From: an uncultured Ruminococcus sp.
Lineage (GTDB): Bacteria > Bacillota > Clostridia > Oscillospirales > Acutalibacteraceae
DNA length: 12,169 nucleotides
Direction of reading: 5' to 3'
Assembly (NCBI GenBank): GCA_900554995.1
Contig: USJJ01000018.1
Location: forward strand, 1 to 12,169
Under the pieces are notes generated by a model that searched no databases, was not told the origin of the DNA, and saw only the letters and a program-made list of their open reading frames with translations. The first letter of the stretch is position 1; every line of letters starts with the position of its first letter. Positions 8,129 to 12,169 of the stretch are shown piece by piece. The position numbers were made by a program, and so were the translations under genes.

Positions 8129-8308
8129 ATTTACCCTGTTCTTTTCCTTTGCCAATCCCTGCGCAACCTTCGGAAAGCTGTTCTCGGTAGCCGAGGTCGG
8201 CTGAATCTCATAAGTCCCGTACTTATGCAATATATCCGCACAGCTTTCGGGATCGTGCATAACAGGCTCGTCTATCGGAAGATAAACTTTTTCTTTTTCG
8301 TTTTTCAC
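8108..8308 (-). CDS. 66-aa small protein of unknown function
   Basis: This small gene starts with GTG at 8308-8306 and has a strong ribosome binding site, GGAGG seven bases upstream. The 66-residue product begins MKNEKEKVYLPIDEPV, continues with HDPESCADILHKYGTYEIQP (18-37) and has a basic C-terminus (KEKNRVNKKSDSR). It has no membrane helix and one cysteine (Cys23). The middle block looks constrained and resembles, from memory only, small uncharacterised proteins of gut Clostridia; I assign no function. It is convergent with the exported-protein gene, sharing its terminator, and divergent from the mgtC pair. It reads as an independent single-gene unit. Confidence 0.75.
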   Translation of the reverse strand: MKNEKEKVYLPIDEPVMHDPESCADILHKYGTYEIQPTSATENSFPKVAQGLAKEKNRVNKKSDSR

Positions 8309-8329
8309 ACTCTCACCTCCGCATTATTG

Positions 8330-8350
8330 TTTGTCGATAATTCCGACAAA
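8330..8350. repeat. Inverted repeat in divergent promoter region (operator-like)
   Basis: TTTGTCG (8330-8336) and CGACAAA (8344-8350) are perfect inverted arms separated by seven bases. The site lies between the 66-aa gene and the mgtC promoter, ending five bases before its -35 element. This geometry suits a dimeric regulator, but no regulator is identified and chance is possible. Confidence 0.4.
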
Positions 8351-8355
8351 ATTCC

Positions 8356-8384
8356 TTGACTTTACCAAAAATTTGTGGTATAAT
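8356..8384 (+). promoter_or_regulatory. Sigma-A promoter (extended -10) for the mgtC pair
   Basis: TTGACT (8356-8361), a 17-base spacer and a perfect TATAAT (8379-8384) with an extended -10 TGG directly before it. Transcription should start near 8391, leaving a leader of about 76 bases before the first mgtC-like ATG. This is one of the clearest promoters in the window. Confidence 0.85.
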
Positions 8385-8401
8385 TTGACATCATATCAGT
8401 A

Positions 8402-8429
8402 GCGGGCGTGGAACAATTTTCACGTCCGC
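8402..8429 (+). promoter_or_regulatory. Leader hairpin upstream of the mgtC pair
   Basis: GCGGGCGTG (8402-8410) pairs with CACGTCCGC (8421-8429), nine pairs including one G-U, across a 10-base loop. It starts about 11 bases into the predicted transcript and ends 25 bases before the GGAGGT at 8455-8460. No run of T follows, so it is not a simple attenuator; it may stabilise the 5' end or bind a factor. The leader is too short for a full M-box magnesium riboswitch. Confidence 0.5.
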
Positions 8430-8466
8430 CCATATTATTATATAAACACATATCGGAGGTAACGCA

Positions 8467-9201
8467 ATGGATTCTCTAATCCCCTTTTTTGATCCAATTC
8501 GTGGTGTCACAATGCCGGCGTTAATAATTAAGATTTTCCTCGCCGTTTTCTTCGGCGGCCTGATCGGTCTTGAAAGAGGTCATAAGCACAGAGCTGCGGG
8601 AAGCCGTACATATATGATTGTATGCCTCGGCGCAGCATTGACTATGATACTCAGTCATTACGAGACATACATTATGAGAAATCTGTGGGAAGAAATCGCC
8701 AAAATGTTGGGCAAACAGGTTGACGTTTCAAGATACAGTGCAAAAGTTATCAGCGGTATCGGTTTCCTCGGTGCCGGTACAATAATTGTCACGGGCCGTC
8801 AGGAAATAAAAGGACTCACAACCGCCGCCGGACTTTGGGCGTCGGCGTGTATGGGTCTTGCCATCGGCTCAGGATATTATGAGTGTGCGATTCTTGGATT
8901 CTTACTTATTTTGCTCACGACAATTGTATTTGAAAAAATCAGTTCTTGGGTTATATCCAACGCCCGAAATATGGATCTCTACGTTGAATTTGAAAAAATC
9001 GAAAATCTCGGAGAGATAATCAATACATTTAAGGAAATGAATATTCAGATTTTTGATGTTGACATTCAACGGGAAAAACAATCTAACGGCGTTACTATCG
9101 GAGCCGTAATTTCTTCCAGATTACCTAAGAAAGAAACTCATTCAAACGTTATGTCGAGAATTTCAAAATTCGACTTTGTAACCGTCGTTGACGAAATTTA
9201 A
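8467..9201 (+). CDS. MgtC/SapB-family membrane protein (first of a tandem pair)
   Basis: The MgtC/SapB family are inner-membrane proteins; the best-studied members help cells cope with low magnesium and modulate the F1Fo ATPase, but the role of Firmicute paralogues is unclear. The protein has 244 residues. Family motifs are GGLIGLERGHKHRAAGSRT (30-48), GIGFLGAGTIIV (97-108) and GLTTAAGLWASACMGLAIGSG (116-136) within four to five helices. A soluble ACT-like C-terminal domain follows (about 168-244). Compared with its neighbour it has about 17 extra residues in the loop near 65-90. The ATG has GGAGGT about six to seven bases upstream and its own promoter and leader hairpin. Confidence 0.93.
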   Translation: MDSLIPFFDPIRGVTMPALIIKIFLAVFFGGLIGLERGHKHRAAGSRTYMIVCLGAALTMILSHYETYIMRNLWEEIAKMLGKQVDVSRYSAKVISGIGFLGAGTIIVTGRQEIKGLTTAAGLWASACMGLAIGSGYYECAILGFLLILLTTIVFEKISSWVISNARNMDLYVEFEKIENLGEIINTFKEMNIQIFDVDIQREKQSNGVTIGAVISSRLPKKETHSNVMSRISKFDFVTVVDEI

Positions 9202-9218
9202 CAGGGAGGTATAAGATT

Positions 9219-9899
9219 ATGTTTGATTTTTTAGATCCGTTAAGAGAAGTCACTACCCTCTCTGTTTTTATCAAAATGTTTTTAGCGGTTATATGCGGCG
9301 GTGCAATCGGTATCGAACGTGAGCATAAGCGCCGTACCGCAGGCTTCAGAACACATATTTTGATTTGTCTCGGTGCTTGTATGACAACAATGATCAGCCA
9401 CTTTATGTTTTCATATCTGCACCTGTATACTGATGTATCACGTCTCGGTGCCGGTGTTGTCGCAGGTATCGGTTTCATCGGCGCAGGCACGATAATCGTA
9501 ACCAAACGACGTCAGGTCAAAGGACTTACAACAGCGGCAGGTCTCTGGACCTGTGCTATCATCGGTCTTGCAATCGGTGCCGGGTATTTTGAGGCTGCCG
9601 TACTTTCTACAATCGTCATCCTCCTTGCAGAAATTTTCTTCTCAAGATTTGAATACTGGGTTCTTGATAATGCAAGAAACATCAACATCTATGTTGAATA
9701 TTCGGGAACGGATAATCTCGATTCGGTTATCCGTATGCTCAAAACATATCGCGTCATTATCCTTGACCTTGAAATCACAAAATCCGGTTCCAATTCCTGT
9801 GCAATTTTCCAGCTTCAGCTCCCGAAAAAGCTGTCACACGACAAGCTGATGACAGTTGTATCCACCTCCGAAGGAGTTATTTCGGTTGAGGAACTGTAA
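9219..9899 (+). CDS. MgtC/SapB-family membrane protein (second of a tandem pair)
   Basis: This 226-residue paralogue of the preceding gene lies 17 bases downstream with AGGGAGG nine bases before its ATG, so the two form one operon. Motifs align along the length: FLDPLREVT (4-12), GGAIGIEREHKRRTAGFRT (27-45), GIGFIGAGTIIV (83-94) and GLTTAAGLWTCAIIGLAIGAG (102-122), then a C-terminal ACT-like domain (about 155-226) ending ISVEEL. The two proteins match closely in the membrane part and much less in the soluble tail. That pattern suggests an older duplication whose sensing or regulatory tails have diverged. Function is inferred from family only; the two may act as a heteromer. Confidence 0.93.
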   Translation: MFDFLDPLREVTTLSVFIKMFLAVICGGAIGIEREHKRRTAGFRTHILICLGACMTTMISHFMFSYLHLYTDVSRLGAGVVAGIGFIGAGTIIVTKRRQVKGLTTAAGLWTCAIIGLAIGAGYFEAAVLSTIVILLAEIFFSRFEYWVLDNARNINIYVEYSGTDNLDSVIRMLKTYRVIILDLEITKSGSNSCAIFQLQLPKKLSHDKLMTVVSTSEGVISVEEL

Positions 9900-9913
9900 T
9901 ACTATTTATAATA

Positions 9914-9948
9914 AAAGAGCTCGATTGATTCGGGCTCTTTCCTTTTTT
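9914..9948 (+). terminator. Intrinsic terminator after the mgtC pair
   Basis: AAAGAGCTCGA (9914-9924), loop TTGAT and TTCGGGCTCTTT (from 9929/9930 to 9940) form an 11-bp stem with one G-U pair, followed by CCTTTTTT. It lies 15 bases after the second mgtC-like stop. Confidence 0.88.
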
Positions 9949-10003
9949 CGGGTGCAAATTACCCTTGATTTCGTCCGAATCACATATTTTTTCTTTAAAA
10001 GTT

Positions 10004-10021
10004 TTATTTCTCAAGAAATAA
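10004..10021. repeat. Short inverted repeat upstream of an orphan promoter
   Basis: TTATTTCT (10004-10011) and AGAAATAA (10014-10021) are perfect inverted arms with a two-base centre, 23 bases before the -35 at 10045. It could be an operator, but the AT-rich setting makes chance plausible. Confidence 0.3.
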
Positions 10022-10044
10022 TTAGAATATTTTTACAAAAATAC

Positions 10045-10074
10045 TTGACAATAAATATGCAAAAGTGATAGAAT
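10045..10074 (+). promoter_or_regulatory. Orphan sigma-A promoter facing the junction
   Basis: A perfect TTGACA (10045-10050), an 18-base spacer and TAGAAT (10069-10074). Transcription would start near 10081. No matching Firmicute gene follows, only a short structured segment, a strong hairpin and then the Bacteroides-type serS region. Confidence 0.7.
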
Positions 10075-10080
10075 ACCAAG

Positions 10081-10141
10081 GATTGATAATGTGATTCATT
10101 ATGTGTCCGTTTGGGCAGAACCGATCACTGTCAAAATATTC
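10081..10141 (+). ncRNA. Possible structured leader or small RNA, truncated or terminated
   Basis: Within the predicted transcript, GTGAT (10091-10095) can pair with ATCAC (10124-10128), enclosing a second stem TGTCC/GGGCA with a GTTT loop (about 10104-10116). Promoter, compact structure and terminator hairpin within about 110 bases resemble a small RNA or a ribosomal-protein-type leader. I cannot match it to a named family, and it may be an artefact of the junction. Confidence 0.3.
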
Positions 10142-10190
10142 AAGAAAGGAGATGTAATCCAAAAGGATTGCATCTCCTTTCTTTATTTAT
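10142..10190 (+). terminator. Strong intrinsic terminator hairpin near the junction
   Basis: A 19-bp stem (10142-10160 with 10165-10183, one U-G pair) with an AAAA loop is followed by a T-rich tail. The tail TTTCTTTATTTAT (10178-10190) recurs exactly after the serS terminator (11594-11606), which hints that this hairpin belongs to the Bacteroides side and originally ended the gene upstream of serS. Confidence 0.8.
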
Positions 10191-10201
10191 GCAGATTTTC
10201 A

Positions 10202-10233
10202 TTGCTCGCTTATTCGTTTTTTCTTTATCTTTG
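10202..10233 (+). promoter_or_regulatory. Bacteroides-type promoter for serS
   Basis: ATTG (10202-10205) as a -33 box, 20 bases, then TATCTTTG (10226-10233) match the Bacteroidetes primary sigma consensus TTTG-N19-21-TAnnTTTG. The serS ATG is 36 bases further on. No promoter of this form was seen in the first 10 kb. Confidence 0.8.
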
Positions 10234-10268
10234 TAGCCTTAAAAAGAAAGTTCATAAAAAGTATAGAT

Positions 10269-11543
10269 ATGCTTACCATTAAACAAATTACAGAAAACAC
10301 AGAGGCGGTACTCCGCGGACTGGAAAAGAAGCATTTCAAGAATGCAAAAGAGACGATTGACGAAGTCATCACCCTCAACGACAAGAGACGTACTACGCAA
10401 AACCTATTAGATAAGAATCTGGCAGAGGTTAACTCACTTTCCCGTACTATCGGTCAGTTGATGAAAGAAGGAAAGAAAGAAGAAGCCGAAGCTGCACGTG
10501 CACGTGTTGCCGAACTGAAAGAAAGCAACAAAGCGCTGGACGCTACCATGACACAGGCTGCTACAGACATGCAGAATCTACTTTATACCATCCCCAACAT
10601 CCCTTATGACAGCGTACCTGAAGGTGTAGGTGCCGAAGACAACGTCGTAGAAAAGATGGGAGGTATGGAAACAGAACTTCCCAAAGATGCACTGCCTCAT
10701 TGGGAACTGGCTAAAAAATATGATTTAATCGATTTTGACCTCGGTGTAAAGATTACAGGGGCAGGTTTCCCTGTATATAAAGGAAAAGGTGCCCAGCTGC
10801 AACGCGCTCTGATCAACTTCTTTCTGGACGAGGCACGCAAGTCCGGATATACAGAGATCATGCCACCGACAGTAGTCAATGCAGCTTCCGGTTATGGTAC
10901 CGGACAACTTCCCGACAAAGAAGGACAAATGTATCATTGCGAAGTAGATGATCTTTATCTGATTCCGACAGCCGAAGTGCCTGTTACCAATATCTACCGC
11001 GATGTTATTCTGGAAGAGAAACAGTTGCCGATCATGAATTGTGCGTACACACAATGTTTCCGTCGCGAAGCAGGTTCTTACGGTAAAGACGTACGTGGTC
11101 TGAACCGCCTGCACGAATTCTCCAAAGTAGAATTAGTACGCATCGACAAGCCGGAACACTCCAAAGAATCTCACCAGCAAATGCTCGACCACGTAGAAGG
11201 TCTATTGCAAAAACTGGAACTTCCATACCGTATTCTCCGTTTGTGTGGTGGCGACATGAGCTTTACCGCTGCGCTATGCTTCGATTTCGAAGTATATTCC
11301 GAAGCACAGAAGCGCTGGCTGGAAGTAAGTTCCGTATCCAACTTCGACACCTACCAGGCTAACCGCCTGAAATGCCGCTACCGTAGTGCAGAAAAGAAAA
11401 CAGAACTTTGCCATACACTGAACGGTTCAGCATTAGCATTACCACGCATCGTCGCCGCCTTACTGGAAAACAATCAAACCCCCGAAGGTATCAGAATACC
11501 TAAAGCATTGGTTCCATATTGCGGTTTCGACCTGATAGACTAA
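10269..11543 (+). CDS. serS: Seryl-tRNA synthetase
   Basis: This class II synthetase charges tRNA-Ser (and tRNA-Sec where present) with serine in the cytoplasm. It has 424 residues, full length. The N-terminal two-helix coiled-coil arm that grips the tRNA long variable arm spans about 27-105. Motif 1 ends near MPP (198-200), TAE (234-236) contributes to serine binding, motif 2 is FRREAGS (264-270) followed by GKDVRGLNRLHEFSKVEL, and motif 3 is GSALALPR (386-393). The ATG at 10269 is preceded by an A-rich leader without a Shine-Dalgarno sequence, as is normal for Bacteroidetes and unlike the genes before 10 kb. Wording of the protein (MLTIKQITENTEAVLRGLEK) looks Bacteroides-like to me; that is recognition, not a search. 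Confidence 0.97.
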   Translation: MLTIKQITENTEAVLRGLEKKHFKNAKETIDEVITLNDKRRTTQNLLDKNLAEVNSLSRTIGQLMKEGKKEEAEAARARVAELKESNKALDATMTQAATDMQNLLYTIPNIPYDSVPEGVGAEDNVVEKMGGMETELPKDALPHWELAKKYDLIDFDLGVKITGAGFPVYKGKGAQLQRALINFFLDEARKSGYTEIMPPTVVNAASGYGTGQLPDKEGQMYHCEVDDLYLIPTAEVPVTNIYRDVILEEKQLPIMNCAYTQCFRREAGSYGKDVRGLNRLHEFSKVELVRIDKPEHSKESHQQMLDHVEGLLQKLELPYRILRLCGGDMSFTAALCFDFEVYSEAQKRWLEVSSVSNFDTYQANRLKCRYRSAEKKTELCHTLNGSALALPRIVAALLENNQTPEGIRIPKALVPYCGFDLID

Positions 11544-11553
11544 GAAACTTTTT

Positions 11554-11606
11554 ACTCCTGTAAGAACAAGACATATTTGCCCCTTACAGGAGTTTTCTTT
11601 ATTTAT
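11554..11606 (+). terminator. Intrinsic terminator after serS
   Basis: ACTCCTGTAAG (11554-11564) pairs perfectly with CTTACAGGAGT (11583-11593) across an 18-base loop, followed by TTTCTTTATTTAT. It lies 10 bases after the serS stop and separates it from the permease gene. Confidence 0.85.
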
Positions 11607-11629
11607 TAACCTTTAACACATTTACCCCC

Positions 11630-12169
11630 ATGACAAAAAACACAAAAAGTTTTGCATTGCCATTGGCATTCATTGGCGTCATGTTCTTCTCATTGGGCTT
11701 CGCCCTTGGTATCAACTCCGTACTAGTCCCCGTTTTGAAAGGGTCGCTGGAAATCAGTTCAGCCGAATCGTACTTGATCATTGCCGCTACTTTCATTCCA
11801 TTTCTTATCTTTGGTTATCCGGCAGGACTTACAATTAAAAAGATTGGATACAAACGGACAATGGTCCTTTCATTCCTTATGTTTGCCATAGCTTTCGGGC
11901 TTTTTATACCATCGGCAAGTTATGAAAGTTTTCCTCTATTTTTGCTGGCCTCCTTCATCAGCGGAACCGCCAATGCCTATCTGCAGGCTGCCGTAAACCC
12001 ATACATCACCATTCTGGGACCGATAGACAGTGCCGCCAAACGCATTAGCATTATGGGTATATGCAATAAACTTGCATGGCCAATCCCCCCTTTATTCCTG
12101 GCGTTTCTTATCGGAAAAGAAGTAACTGATATTACCGTCTCCGACCTGTTTTTGCCCTTCTACGTTATT
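11630..12169 (+). CDS. MFS permease, FHS family (glucose/galactose-type), 3' end cut by window edge
   Basis: The first 180 codons of a sugar:proton symporter of the fucose-galactose-glucose-hexose (FHS) branch of the major facilitator superfamily run off the window. Full members have about 400 residues and 12 helices; about five are visible. The family opening FFSLGFALGINSVLVPVLKG (19-38), the loop motif GYPAGLTIKKIGYKRTM (62-78) and the conserved NPYITILGP (123-131) in helix four or five are present. The substrate (glucose, galactose or another hexose) cannot be decided from this half. The ATG at 11630 lacks a Shine-Dalgarno sequence, in keeping with serS. Whether it has its own promoter after the serS terminator is unclear; the 26-base gap holds only a weak TAACCTTT box. 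Confidence 0.88.
   Translation, partial: MTKNTKSFALPLAFIGVMFFSLGFALGINSVLVPVLKGSLEISSAESYLIIAATFIPFLIFGYPAGLTIKKIGYKRTMVLSFLMFAIAFGLFIPSASYESFPLFLLASFISGTANAYLQAAVNPYITILGPIDSAAKRISIMGICNKLAWPIPPLFLAFLIGKEVTDITVSDLFLPFYVI

Larger units (their letters stand above)
9949..10268. other. Gene-free intergenic stretch containing the change of organism style
   Basis: No convincing protein-coding gene lies here; the open frames across it have no ribosome binding site and no recognisable product. The left part is AT-rich with a sigma-A promoter, as upstream. The right part carries a Bacteroides-type promoter. The switch probably falls between 10075 and 10201. The sub-elements are listed separately. 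Confidence 0.7.

Noticed and set aside
8391..8466. M-box (magnesium) riboswitch before the mgtC pair
   Set aside because: The predicted leader is about 76 bases with one hairpin, far shorter than the multi-stem M-box, and lacks its multi-helix layout.
9856..10068. Open frame of 70 codons after the second mgtC-like gene
   Set aside because: It begins inside the gene, crosses its terminator and encodes a low-quality Phe/Ile-rich sequence from AT-rich DNA.
10091..10282. Open frame of 63 codons across the junction
   Set aside because: It runs through the terminator hairpin and the Bacteroides-type promoter into the serS start, has no ribosome binding site and no recognisable product.
11602..11629. 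Bacteroides-type promoter directly before the permease gene
   Set aside because: TAACCTTT only partly matches TAnnTTTG and there is no convincing -33 box at the right distance.

Overview
The window holds DNA of two different bacterial styles joined end to end. Positions 1 to about 10,080 look like a Clostridia/Ruminococcaceae-type Firmicute. Nearly every gene there has a strong GGAGG-type ribosome binding site, the promoters are sigma-A type (for example TTGACT-17-TATAAT at 8356-8384), several genes start with TTG or GTG, and the order phoH-ybeY-era-yqzL-recO is a classic Firmicutes arrangement. From about 10,200 to the end it looks like Bacteroides: a Bacteroidetes-style promoter (ATTG-N20-TATCTTTG), two genes without Shine-Dalgarno sequences, a Bacteroides-like seryl-tRNA synthetase and a FHS-family sugar permease. 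The species names are inference; no database search was possible.

Layout. A minus-strand housekeeping cluster (1-6523), transcribed right to left from a promoter at 6589-6617, encodes PhoH, YbeY, Era, a small YqzL-like protein, RecO, MutS2 and a DMT/EamA permease cut by the window start. The genes overlap or abut, except for a 117-bp gap after era. They serve RNA processing and ribosome assembly (YbeY, Era, PhoH), recombinational repair (RecO) and recombination control or ribosome rescue (MutS2). Diverging from phoH on the plus strand are a 96-aa three-helix membrane protein and a 324-aa exported, apparently membrane-anchored protein with a long low-complexity linker. They end at a bidirectional terminator (8098-8128), shared with a convergent 66-aa minus-strand gene. 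Next comes a tandem pair of MgtC/SapB-family membrane proteins, with its own promoter, a leader hairpin and a terminator (9914-9948).

The 9949-10268 stretch has no convincing gene. It contains a small inverted repeat, a consensus sigma-A promoter, a short structured segment, a 19-bp terminator hairpin and then the Bacteroides-type promoter for serS. The change of organism style lies here, most likely between 10,075 and 10,201. serS is followed by its terminator and by a glucose/galactose-type MFS permease that runs off the window end.

I found no phage, IS, CRISPR or defence genes and no clear new biological system. The strongest observation is the abrupt change of organism style, best explained as an assembly chimera and less likely as a recent inter-phylum transfer. 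Smaller items of interest are the overlapping yqzL, the unexplained 66-aa gene, the mgtC duplication and its leader, and a promoter-plus-structured-RNA fragment cut off at the junction.
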